NCBI RefSeq assembly: GCF_005116575.1
Contig: NZ_SWCN01000018.1
Coordinates: 1-64,000 of the forward strand
Direction: 5' to 3'
Origin: Desulforhopalus sp. IMCC35007
GTDB taxonomy: Bacteria; Desulfobacterota; Desulfobulbia; Desulfobulbales; Desulfocapsaceae
DNA: 64,000 bases
The notes below the pieces were generated by a model. The model was given only the letters and a program-made list of their open reading frames with translations, did not search any database and had not been told where the DNA came from. The translations under genes and the position numbers were made by a program. Of this stretch, positions 1 through 8,979 are shown piece after piece. Every line of letters starts with the position of its first letter. Position 1 is the stretch's first letter.

Positions 1-2222
1 ACAGTGATGTTACCAATGGAACCTTATCCCTCAACACCGATGGTACTTTTAGCTACACAGCTGATACCAATTTCACTGGGAGTGATAGTTTCACCTATAC
101 CGTCACCGATAGTGCTAGCGGTGAGTCGGATATTCGGACCGTTGATTTAACCATTAACACCATCACAGATCTTAGTGCCCAGGATGACAGCTTTACCACT
201 GACGAAGATGTCACCCTGAATGCCGATGTCTCTATTAACGATAGCACGACTTCCGGTGGCAACCTGAGTTATGCTCTGGACAGTGATGTTACCAATGGAA
301 CCTTATCCCTCAACACCGATGGTACTTTTAGCTACACAGCTGATACCAATTTCACTGGGAGTGATAGTTTCACCTATACCGTCACCGATAGTGCTAGCGG
401 TGAGTCTGATATTCGGACCGTTGATTTAACCATTACTGCAGTCACTGATCTTTCTGCTGCAGATGACAGCTTTACCACTGACGAAGAGGTCACCCTGAAT
501 GCCGATGTCTCTATCAACGATAGCACGACTTCCGGTGGCAGCCTGAGTTATGCTCTGGACAGTGATGTTGCTAATGGAACCTTATCCCTCAACACTGATG
601 GTACTTTTAGCTACACCGCTGATGCCAATTTCAATGGATCTGATAGTTTCACCTATACCGTCACCGATAGTGCTAGCGGTGAGTCCGCAATTCGAACCGT
701 TGATTTAACCATTACTGCAGTCACTGATCTTTCTGCTGCAGATGACAGCTTTACCACCGACGAAGATGTCACCCTAAATGCCGATGTCTCTATCAACGAT
801 AGCACGACTTCCGGTGGCAGCCTGAGTTATGCTCTGGACAGTGATGTAGCCAATGGAACCTTATCCCTCAACACCGATGGTACTTTTACCTACACAGCTG
901 ATGCCAATTTCAATGGATCTGACAGTTTCACCTACACCGTTACCGATAGTGCTAGCGGTGAGTCGGATATTCGGACCGTCACCTTAAATGTCTCAGCAAT
1001 TAACGATGCAGCAATAGTCAGCGGTGATGACACAGCCAACGTCACCGAAGATGTTGATCCAAATGGTGACAATTGGTTGGAGCGTTCCGGTATTCTGACT
1101 ATTAGTGATGTTGATGTAGGCCAATCGAACTTTGTTGCTGGTACAATTTCAGGAACCTATGGTACACTTACTATAGATACGGTCGGAAATTGGAAATATG
1201 TAGCTGATAATAGTCAGGTGGTAATTCAACAACTCGATCAATCAGAAAGTGTAACCGACATATTCACAGTTACCACCGCTGACGGTACAACCCATAACGT
1301 TTACATCACTATAGACGGAGTGAATGAAGTTACAGTTATCGACAACACAACTACAGACAACACCACCACAGACAATGGTACCGGCGATCTCGGGGGGCCT
1401 GTAGATCTATCAGATACTGGCGAAATCACCGATTCCGAGCAGATAACTCCTGATTTTCCTTCGGATGAAGATGTGCTTCTCGACCAGGGAATTGATGATG
1501 AAAAGGACGACAGTAAAGATCTGCCTGTTGTCGATTTTGAAAGTATTCCACCCGAGGACAATGTACCTTCAGAAGATGAAACCGTAATCAGCCTGATTCC
1601 GTTAGAAACCGAGATGGCTGGGGACAGTTTAGATGAAGATGATCTGACGACAAATCCAGGGGAACAATCCGTTGACTATCTTGTAAGTTCGGATCAATTG
1701 TCAGCTCACTCAAAACCATCAGAAAGCAATGATACACAGAGATCCAAGGAGAGCCTTGCGGATACATTGCTTGAAGGAATCAAACGGGTTGAAAAAGAAG
1801 CTCTGGAATTCCTGTCTGTTCCACTCTCAGTCGATGCCCTCTACCTGGAGCCAACGGATTCAGTGGGGGCTGTAACAGAAAACAAGGCATTGCGGGCTGG
1901 GCTTGATGCTATGCATGAGGAAATGGAGGAGGCTTTTAGAGAGGCGGAAGAAGAACAGAAAATTTCAGTATACATGACCAGCGGTGTCTCAGTAACCATA
2001 GCTGCAGGAGCGCTCAGTTATCTGCTGAGAGCGGGTTCTCTGATGTCGAGTTTTTTGGCAACTGTTCCATTGTGGAAGGGTTTTGATCCGGTGGCGATCC
2101 TCCTCACTCCGAAGAAGAAAAAGAAAAAAGATCAAGATACATTTGCAGACAGCGTCGACCAGCTGGAATCAGCAGTTGAGCAGAAGGCAGAGAAGATGTT
2201 TTCTGAAAAAGAGAATAAATAA
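1..2222 (+). CDS. Giant cadherin/VCBS-like repeat surface protein, C-terminal part (5' end outside window)
   Basis: The frame is open from the first bases, so only the C-terminus is here. Residues from position 3 form four tandem copies of a 93-residue Ig/cadherin-like module; each contains the motifs NGTLSLNTDGTF, SDSFTYTVTDSASGES and DDSFTTDE. The DNA period is exactly 279 bp and copies are nearly identical, which suggests recent expansion or homogenisation. A non-repeat domain follows, then an acidic Asp/Glu/Thr-rich linker, then a hydrophobic segment and a lysine cluster near 2100. Such a C-terminus could anchor or retain the protein during type I export. The stop codon overlaps the next ATG by one base (TAATG), so the downstream GGDEF/EAL gene is translationally coupled. 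Role inferred: a biofilm or adhesion protein; ligand unknown. Confidence 0.85.
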   Translation, partial: SDVTNGTLSLNTDGTFSYTADTNFTGSDSFTYTVTDSASGESDIRTVDLTINTITDLSAQDDSFTTDEDVTLNADVSINDSTTSGGNLSYALDSDVTNGTLSLNTDGTFSYTADTNFTGSDSFTYTVTDSASGESDIRTVDLTITAVTDLSAADDSFTTDEEVTLNADVSINDSTTSGGSLSYALDSDVANGTLSLNTDGTFSYTADANFNGSDSFTYTVTDSASGESAIRTVDLTITAVTDLSAADDSFTTDEDVTLNADVSINDSTTSGGSLSYALDSDVANGTLSLNTDGTFTYTADANFNGSDSFTYTVTDSASGESDIRTVTLNVSAINDAAIVSGDDTANVTEDVDPNGDNWLERSGILTISDVDVGQSNFVAGTISGTYGTLTIDTVGNWKYVADNSQVVIQQLDQSESVTDIFTVTTADGTTHNVYITIDGVNEVTVIDNTTTDNTTTDNGTGDLGGPVDLSDTGEITDSEQITPDFPSDEDVLLDQGIDDEKDDSKDLPVVDFESIPPEDNVPSEDETVISLIPLETEMAGDSLDEDDLTTNPGEQSVDYLVSSDQLSAHSKPSESNDTQRSKESLADTLLEGIKRVEKEALEFLSVPLSVDALYLEPTDSVGAVTENKALRAGLDAMHEEMEEAFREAEEEQKISVYMTSGVSVTIAAGALSYLLRAGSLMSSFLATVPLWKGFDPVAILLTPKKKKKKDQDTFADSVDQLESAVEQKAEKMFSEKENK
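3..1000 (+). repeat. 279-bp tandem coding repeats
   Basis: Copies begin at 3, 282, 561 and 840, with the last copy diverging after about 1000. The word AGTGATGTTACCAATGGAAC (with small changes) recurs every 279 bp. Each copy encodes one 93-residue extracellular module, so copy number can change without a frameshift. The array probably extends to the left of the window. Confidence 0.95.
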
Positions 2223-5200
2223 TGCACTTTACCCCAGCAATACGGATCAGCCTTGGACTGGTTTCATTGACCATCAGCCTGCTGCTTCTTGGCAAGGTCA
2301 TAGGTTTTGCCCCTGACCGAACCGCGGCGGTGCTGGAATCAAGAAAAAATCTTTCCGAAGCGCTAGCCATTCAGTTTTCAGCCGCAGCACAGAGAGGTGA
2401 TGTGCTCTTGATCAAAGAGACCCTAGAGTCCATGGTTGAAAGAGATAACGATATCAGGTCAGCGGCCATGCGTAACAGCCAGGGTGGGTTGCTTGCCGAA
2501 GCCGGCAACCATCTGGCCAACTGGGAGCCGCCAGCCAATGGGCGTTCGACCCCATCCCATGTTCAGATCCCCATCTTCCGCGGACAGGAACCCTGGGCAA
2601 CGGTTGAGGTTAGTTTTGCCCCTCTTTGGATTAACAGTATTACTTCAGGTTTTAAAAACTCGTATTTTAGTCTGATACTTTTTGTCTCCTTTACAGGTTT
2701 TGCCGGCTATTTTCTGCTGATAAAAAGGACTCTGCGCGAACTTGACCCCTCGGCTGTTATTCCGGCCAGAGTTCGTGCTGCATTTGATGTACTGAAAGAA
2801 GGTGTCCTGATCCTTGATGAAAATGAGCTGGTGGTCCTTGGTAATACAGCATTTGCTGAAATAATAGGTAAATCAACCTCGGACCTTATTGGTTTTAAGG
2901 GTTCGGAACTTGGCTGGAAGGGTTGCAAGTCTCCAGAGCACAGGGAACATCTTCCCTGGATGCAGGTATTGAATGGTAAAAAAAGTGTTACCGGGGGCCG
3001 TTTGGTCATGGAGAGGGGGAACAGGGATCTGGTCACCTTTATCGTCAATGCCGCCCCTGTTCTAGACGATAAGGGGAAAAGCCGTGGAGTTCTGGTAACT
3101 TTCGACAACGTAACCGAACTGGAAGAAAAAAACGACGAGCTCAACCTGACGGTCAATAAACTGCAGTTGACCACCGAAGAAGTACAAACCAAGAACCGGG
3201 AACTGGAATTTCTTGCAAGCCATGATCCATTGACGCTCCTGATGAACAGGAGGGCGCTCAACCAGTCATTCAACCTGGCTTTCAGTCAAGCGCAAAAGAA
3301 CGGTACCGAATTGTCCTGCGTGATGTGTGATATTGATCATTTCAAAGCGGTCAATGACAGATACGGCCATGCAACCGGCGATAAAGTGATCAAGATGGTT
3401 GCTCTTCTCCTGCAGAAACATTTCAGGGAAGATGACCTTGTTGGTCGCTATGGTGGTGAAGAATTTTGTATCGTACTGCCCGATATTGACATCAGATTAG
3501 CAGCAAAAATATCCAACAGGGTTCGCCAGGCCATAAAGGAAGATTCCACTGCAGGCGTTCAGGTAACCATGAGCTTTGGGGTTTCCTCCATTAAATTAAA
3601 TGCCCATGAACCAAGTGAGCTGACCAATCAGGCCGATAAAGCACTCTATATCGCCAAGGAAAGTGGCAGAAATCGCGTGGTCTGCTGGGGTGATGATGAG
3701 CTGGCTGATTTTGTTTCCAAGGATAATAAGAGCAGTACTGAAATAAGTACAGCGACCAGTACGAGTGAACCCAGAGAGCAGGAAGCAACCTTTCTTCAGA
3801 CAGTTCCGGGGCAGAAGAATATTGCCTGCGAGGATGAACTTCAGCGGCTGACCATACGCTTGCAGGAGTTTGAAAAGCTGGCGGAAAAGCGTGCTCAGGA
3901 ACTAAAGTACTACACCGCCTATGACATGCTCACTGGACTGCCGACGAGGACCCTCTTTTATGACCGTGTTTCCCAGGCCCTGGTAAGGGGACGACGGTAT
4001 GACAGTATTGTCGCCGTACTGTCACTGTCTATAGATGCCATGAAGCGCGTCAACGAAACTCTGGGCCATACTACGGGTGATCGGCTCTTTAAAGAGATTG
4101 GCAAGCGACTGACAAATATACTGCGGGGTATGGATACCGTGGCAAAGCTTCCGGTTGCCTCCCTGATGCCAACAGTTTCACGTCTTAGTCAGGAGGAGTT
4201 TGGTATTCTTCTGACCGACCTGGAAGAGGTAAATGCCATCACCTGGATTGTAAAACGGATTCTTAATTCCTTTGAAGACCCCTTCCTCATTGATGACAAT
4301 GAAATCTATGCCTCAACCTACATCGGTATCTCTGTTTATCCTTATGATGGACAAACACCTGATGAATTGCAAACACACGCAGCAGCAGCCAAAAGACATG
4401 CTCGAAAGCAACTGGGAGTAAATCAATATTATTATTATTCCGACAGCATTAATGCAATGTCAGTTAACCATCTGCAGATTGAAAGTCAGCTGCATAAGGC
4501 CGTCAGAAATGATGAGTTTATCTTGCATTATCAACCCAAAATCGATACAAAAACAGGATCCATAAGTGGTGTTGAGGCCCTTATTCGTTGGGATAATCCA
4601 GCCTCAGGTCTGGTTCCACCCTTTGAGTTTATCCCGATTGCCGAGTATTCAGGACTCATTGGTGCAATCGGGGAATGGGTGCTTGTGGAAGCCTGTAGAC
4701 AGGTCCGCACATGGCTCGATATGGGGATTAACAACTGCAGCGTAGCAGTCAATTTTTCAAGTAAGCAGTTCCGTCAGGAAAACTTGTCCGCTAGAATTAT
4801 GGAAATATTAGAGGAGAGCAGGGTCGATCCAAAATATCTCGTAGTAGAGGTCACAGAGAGTGCCATGATGGAAAATTTTAAAAACTCAATCAGGATACTC
4901 AAGGAGATTCGTGATGTGGGTGCAAGTATTGCTCTGGACGACTTCGGCACTGGCTATTCGTCGCTTGGCTATCTGAAAAATTTTCCTGTGACCCATGTAA
5001 AAATAGACCGTTCCTTTGTTGCAGACATCGACAGCAATGAAAGAGATGCGACCCTGGTGAAATCCATAATCAGCATGGCTCATGGGATGGGGCTGAAGGT
5101 CACCGCTGAGGGTGTTGAAAATGAGGCTCAGGTTGACCAGCTCGTCCATTTCGAATGTGATGAGATGCAGGGATACCTGTTCAGCAAGCCGGTTTCAGCG

Positions 5201-5275
5201 GGCGAGGTCACCAAACTGCTCCAGACTGGGCTTAAACAACGAATTGCTACATTGTCGAAATTTGAAACTGTATAA
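2222..5275 (+). CDS. Membrane PAS-GGDEF-GGDEF(degenerate)-EAL protein
   Basis: This 1017-residue protein has a membrane segment near residues 10-28, a periplasmic stretch of about 115 residues and a second segment near 145-167. A PAS-like domain spans about 183-300 and is followed by a short coiled coil. The first GGDEF domain has an intact GGEEF site near 410, so it could make cyclic di-GMP. A second GGDEF-like domain has SQEEF near 655 and is probably inactive. The C-terminal EAL domain keeps EALIRW, the VNFSS asparagine, EVTES, DDFGTGYSSL, KIDRSF and AEGVE, so it should hydrolyse cyclic di-GMP. The start overlaps the adhesin stop codon. It probably adjusts adhesin display; net activity cannot be read from sequence. 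Unlike LapD, no HAMP domain is evident. Confidence 0.92.
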   Translation: MHFTPAIRISLGLVSLTISLLLLGKVIGFAPDRTAAVLESRKNLSEALAIQFSAAAQRGDVLLIKETLESMVERDNDIRSAAMRNSQGGLLAEAGNHLANWEPPANGRSTPSHVQIPIFRGQEPWATVEVSFAPLWINSITSGFKNSYFSLILFVSFTGFAGYFLLIKRTLRELDPSAVIPARVRAAFDVLKEGVLILDENELVVLGNTAFAEIIGKSTSDLIGFKGSELGWKGCKSPEHREHLPWMQVLNGKKSVTGGRLVMERGNRDLVTFIVNAAPVLDDKGKSRGVLVTFDNVTELEEKNDELNLTVNKLQLTTEEVQTKNRELEFLASHDPLTLLMNRRALNQSFNLAFSQAQKNGTELSCVMCDIDHFKAVNDRYGHATGDKVIKMVALLLQKHFREDDLVGRYGGEEFCIVLPDIDIRLAAKISNRVRQAIKEDSTAGVQVTMSFGVSSIKLNAHEPSELTNQADKALYIAKESGRNRVVCWGDDELADFVSKDNKSSTEISTATSTSEPREQEATFLQTVPGQKNIACEDELQRLTIRLQEFEKLAEKRAQELKYYTAYDMLTGLPTRTLFYDRVSQALVRGRRYDSIVAVLSLSIDAMKRVNETLGHTTGDRLFKEIGKRLTNILRGMDTVAKLPVASLMPTVSRLSQEEFGILLTDLEEVNAITWIVKRILNSFEDPFLIDDNEIYASTYIGISVYPYDGQTPDELQTHAAAAKRHARKQLGVNQYYYYSDSINAMSVNHLQIESQLHKAVRNDEFILHYQPKIDTKTGSISGVEALIRWDNPASGLVPPFEFIPIAEYSGLIGAIGEWVLVEACRQVRTWLDMGINNCSVAVNFSSKQFRQENLSARIMEILEESRVDPKYLVVEVTESAMMENFKNSIRILKEIRDVGASIALDDFGTGYSSLGYLKNFPVTHVKIDRSFVADIDSNERDATLVKSIISMAHGMGLKVTAEGVENEAQVDQLVHFECDEMQGYLFSKPVSAGEVTKLLQTGLKQRIATLSKFETV

Positions 5276-5328
5276 TACGGGCAATTTTCTGAGCTCTTCC
5301 AGCTTCTTGAAATGCAAAAGTGAACGTA

Positions 5329-6180
5329 ATGAATACCACACTAAAAGAAGTAACAAAGGCTGCAAAACTTATTTCTTTGCCTGAAGTATATTTCCGTTTG
5401 AAGAGCATCCTTGAAGAGCCGGATTTTTCCATGGCGGAGGTGGCGGTGATTATAAGTCATGACCCGGCTATAACTGTTCGCTTGTTGCGCATGGTTAACA
5501 GCTCTCTCTATGGATTTAGAAAAAAGATTGAAACTGTAAGCCACGCAGTATCCTTGCTGGGTACAGTGCAGGTGCACGATATCGTCTTGGCCTCCTCTGT
5601 TGTGCAGGCTTTTAAAGGGATGTCCTCCGATGTCATGGATATGCAGAAATTCTGGCAACGTAGTGTTTACTGTGCAGTAGCTGCTCGTCAACTTGCAGCT
5701 TTGTGCAGGGGCTGTGATAAAGAACGCCTTTTTGTTGCTGGCCTTCTCCATGATATAGGTCATCTTGTCATGTATCAGGAAGTCCCAGACCAATCGCGAC
5801 AGGCCATGCGTGGGGCAGCGGAGAGAAATGAACCGATATACAAGATCGAACGCGAACTGCTTGGTTTCGATTATGCCGAAATAGGTGGAGAACTTATGCT
5901 GCAATGGTCTTTGTCAGAAAGTTTGTGGGAGACGACCAAGTTCCATATAGAACCGGAAAAAGCGGTTAAGTATCCAATCGAAGTGGCTCTGGTCCATCTT
6001 GGGGTGCTACTGGCAAAGGTGGGTGTGGGAGAAGGAAATGTTGATGAAAGTCTGCAGGCCGCATCCCCTATAGCCTTGAAAGTTACCGGATTGACTCCTG
6101 AGGATTGTAACTCTCTTCGTGAACAGGTTGAAACAGATATGCAAGAGGTCATGATGCTTATTGTTCCACCGAAACTGTAA
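5329..6180 (+). CDS. HDOD domain protein
   Basis: About 283 residues forming one HDOD domain, recognisable from DPAITVRLLRMVNSSLYG and from HDIGH in the middle. HDOD proteins are signalling scaffolds, often near cyclic di-GMP genes, and usually lack phosphodiesterase activity. The gene lies 53 bp after the GGDEF/EAL gene and is probably cotranscribed. ATG at 5329 is preferred; an in-frame GTG at 5320 is possible, and neither has a strong ribosome-binding site. Confidence 0.85.
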   Translation: MNTTLKEVTKAAKLISLPEVYFRLKSILEEPDFSMAEVAVIISHDPAITVRLLRMVNSSLYGFRKKIETVSHAVSLLGTVQVHDIVLASSVVQAFKGMSSDVMDMQKFWQRSVYCAVAARQLAALCRGCDKERLFVAGLLHDIGHLVMYQEVPDQSRQAMRGAAERNEPIYKIERELLGFDYAEIGGELMLQWSLSESLWETTKFHIEPEKAVKYPIEVALVHLGVLLAKVGVGEGNVDESLQAASPIALKVTGLTPEDCNSLREQVETDMQEVMMLIVPPKL

Positions 6181-6508
6181 TGTGATTGAAATTGAAAATC
6201 GGTAAAAACCCCATTGGTATCTCACAGTAGGCTTGTTTTAAAGAAGATGCCACTTTCGCCGCCACAAATGGTGATGTAATGTTAGCATGATAGTGTATGA
6301 AGGAGCTGGCTTTTCACCGGTGATATAAATTATCCGGCCTTCTACAGTCGAAAAACTCAAGGGTTCTTGATGGAAAACATTCAATGTTTTTCAAAAACCA
6401 AAGTGCCTTGGGGATAAAGTATTGGTGTAGCGTTAACGGAAGCGTGTAGAATTGTTTGAAATGTGATAAGCTTAATTCGATAATGAATAGTCGTAGTTTT
6501 TCCATTCT
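6181..6508. other. Intergenic region before the tolC-like gene
   Basis: 328 bp, AT-rich, with no credible gene or strong terminator. It probably holds the promoter for the exporter gene, but no clear -35/-10 pair stands out. Confidence 0.5.
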
Positions 6509-8089
6509 GTGATTAAGCGAATTACCGATATGCTAAACCATATTTTTCACTTTACGATAATTGTTTGTTGCAGCATGTTTTTGGGCTGCGGTCCTGCTGT
6601 ATCTGCAGAACAAAATAATTCTATTCATCTCAATCAGCTTACGGTTTCTGACAAAGATTTTCATCAGGAAGAGATTGAAATTCTTCTCGATGATGTGGTC
6701 CTTTCCAGTTTTACTCTGTTTTATTTAGAAGATTCTTATAAAAAACAAATAATTGAAAGAAGGGTTGAAGTTGCAGCTCCAGCTCATGTTGATAACGTTG
6801 CTGGTGTCGATGAGAGGGGAATGCTCGGTCTCAACGAGCTCATTGAAATAGCTCTTGCAAAAAATAGATTGCTCGAAGTTGTGAAGCAACAACAGGCCCA
6901 AAGTCGAGGGCAGCTTACCCAGGCTCGTTCTGGTTATCTCCCGCAGCTTTCTATGGAAGGAAGGTATAGTTATGTTGAAAGGGAAGAATCTGCTGGTACA
7001 GGAAATGATATTTCAGAGTCGGAGTTGTCTGCTAATTTAGAGCAAATGGAAAAAGATGATGTGGTGCACGGTGCTGTCAACTTTTCCCAACTCATTTATG
7101 ACTTTGGGAAAACAACAGGAGCAATTGAAGCTGGAAAAACAAATTTACTGGCCGCCAACGCCAAGCTGCACCGGCAGATTCAGGATGTAATTTATCAAGT
7201 TAAATCAGCTTACTATAATATTCTTGAAAAAAGACGATTAATAGATGTTGCTAAAGAATCTGTAAATAGTTTCCAGGAACATCTGGCACGCGCCGATTTA
7301 TATCGCAGGGCGGGAGTGCGGACTAAGATAGATGTTATCAATGCAGAGGTTGAATTATCCAACGCCAAAATGCTTCTTGTGGGTGCCGAATATGGTCTAA
7401 AGACTGCAAAAGTAGCTCTTGAGCAGATTTTAGGAGTACAACCCCATGGTGGAGAATATGTGATTTATCAGGATGAAATAGGCCTGGATAACATTCTTGA
7501 GACTATGCCGCCGATTCCAGAAAATCTCGAATCTTTGATCGATAATGCAATGTCGTCCCGACCTGATATTATCCAACTCACCTTGTTGACGAGATCGGCT
7601 GAAGCGAATTTAAAAGCAAGTAAGGGAGACTATTGGCCCTCCATTGGAGCCCAGGCTAATTATAACAACTATGATACTGAGCTTTCCCTCTACAAAGACA
7701 GTTGGGAGGTTGGGATGGTAGCCTCATGGGATCTTTTTTCAGGCTTGCAGACGAAAGGAGCCGTAGCAGAAGCTCTGGGCCGGGTACTGGAAAACAAGGC
7801 ACAGTTACAGAATTTACAACTGGCGGTGGTGCGAGAAGTAACTGAAAGTTATCTGCAAGCTTCTGAAAACAAAGAAAGAGTGAAGATAGCTCTCAAAACA
7901 TTGGAGCTTGCCAGGGAAAACCTTGCTCTGGCCGAAAAAAGATACGAGTCCGGAGCAAACGATGTTATTGAATACAACGATGCTCAACTGAGCCTCACCA
8001 GAACGAGAAACGATCTTGTGGTCACCTATTACGGATACCTCACCGCACTTGCGGGCATCGAATATGCCAGCGGCAGACTTTTGCATTAA
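6509..8089 (+). CDS. TolC-family outer-membrane efflux/secretion protein
   Basis: 526 residues. The N-terminus has a hydrophobic segment ending in FLGC, so it is either a lipoprotein or cleaved shortly after. Two outer-membrane efflux repeats follow (about 110-300 and 330-520), with the usual long helical stretches, the phrase QARSGYLPQLSMEG and the second-repeat equivalent ASKGDYWPSIGAQANY. TolC proteins form trimeric channels for type I secretion or efflux. No ABC exporter or adaptor lies beside it in this window. Its position downstream of a giant repeat adhesin suggests it is the outer-membrane channel for that adhesin. The GTG start at 6509 is preferred over ATG 6530 because it gives a basic n-region (MIKR). 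Confidence 0.88.
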   Translation: MIKRITDMLNHIFHFTIIVCCSMFLGCGPAVSAEQNNSIHLNQLTVSDKDFHQEEIEILLDDVVLSSFTLFYLEDSYKKQIIERRVEVAAPAHVDNVAGVDERGMLGLNELIEIALAKNRLLEVVKQQQAQSRGQLTQARSGYLPQLSMEGRYSYVEREESAGTGNDISESELSANLEQMEKDDVVHGAVNFSQLIYDFGKTTGAIEAGKTNLLAANAKLHRQIQDVIYQVKSAYYNILEKRRLIDVAKESVNSFQEHLARADLYRRAGVRTKIDVINAEVELSNAKMLLVGAEYGLKTAKVALEQILGVQPHGGEYVIYQDEIGLDNILETMPPIPENLESLIDNAMSSRPDIIQLTLLTRSAEANLKASKGDYWPSIGAQANYNNYDTELSLYKDSWEVGMVASWDLFSGLQTKGAVAEALGRVLENKAQLQNLQLAVVREVTESYLQASENKERVKIALKTLELARENLALAEKRYESGANDVIEYNDAQLSLTRTRNDLVVTYYGYLTALAGIEYASGRLLH

Positions 8090-8427
8090 ATCTTTTTGAT
8101 CATTTTAGTTTCTCTTTTTCTAATTTATTGGTGGGGCGGTAGGTGAAGGTTTTTGCCTGGGCCCTGGCTAGCTTCATGCGGGCGTTCAAGCCCCATCTAC
8201 AGCGCTTTTAAATGGAGCTTAAGTCTTTTCCGGAGAGTTTCTAACAGGTTGAAATAGCAGCTGGTGTGGCAATAAGTCCTGTTACAACGAGTAACGTCAG
8301 TACGACTGTCTTGGGTGTGATGCCTGACAAGGTCTTGGTGATAAACGCAAAAAAATGATCCGAGAGCAGCTGTTGCAACACTGCTGACGGCAAGAAAAGT
8401 TTCTGAAGGGCCGACCTTCCCTTTAGC

Positions 8428-8898
8428 ATGATTAAAAAGTCGTTCTCCTCTTTTGTTGCACGTGTTCCCATTGCGGCACTCACTGGAATCATGTTTATAG
8501 TGGTTGCCGGAAACTTTGCCTGGTCGAACCTTTGCATCATGCATAAGATACTTAAATCCGATGCCCTGGTGCTCGTCCTGGTGCTCGTCCTAGTCTCTGC
8601 CTTACGATGACTTTTGATCTGGCATTGGCCGTATTTGTGGGAATTATAGTTTCAGCCCTTGTTTTCTCCTGGGAAAATGCCATTCGTATTCGTGTTCGAA
8701 AGCGGATTAACGTTGATGGCACCTAGGTGTATGAAATCTGGGGGCCATTATTTTTTGGTTCCACCCAGATGTTTATGTCAAAGTTTGATGTCAAAGGCGA
8801 TTCTGAAAAATCAAACCCAAAGCATAGTACAATTATGGCGGAAGAAGCCGATGATTCTCGGTATCACGTTGTCGCTGATCCCGCTAATTTTGACTGAT
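8428..8898 (+). pseudogene. SulP-family anion permease remnant
   Basis: Conceptual translation across frames gives a recognisable internal piece of a SulP permease. First comes VARVPIAALTGIMFIVVAGN then FAWSNL, then after a frameshift near 8605 the pieces DLALAVFVGIIVSALVFSWE and, beyond an in-frame TAG at 8724-8726, VYEIWGPLFFGSTQMF. Both the N-terminal transport domain and the C-terminal STAS domain are incomplete. A 12-bp duplication (two copies of CTGGTGCTCGTC near 8569-8592) lies just before the frameshift. The gene is dead; the rest of 8090-8979 shows nothing else convincing. Confidence 0.75.
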
Positions 8899-8979
8899 TA
8901 TAGCAAAGAACTGGATAGTTACTGAACTCTCCGCTCATCCAGTCTGTTTTTTATTTCTCAATACAAGTGTAAAAATTTT

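Noticed and set aside
3-1000. Regular repeats taken as a CRISPR array
   Set aside because: The 279-bp units are continuous coding sequence without unique spacers.
8197-8544. Minus-strand open frames over the SulP remnant
   Set aside because: No family resemblance, and the plus strand gives clear SulP peptides in the overlapping part.
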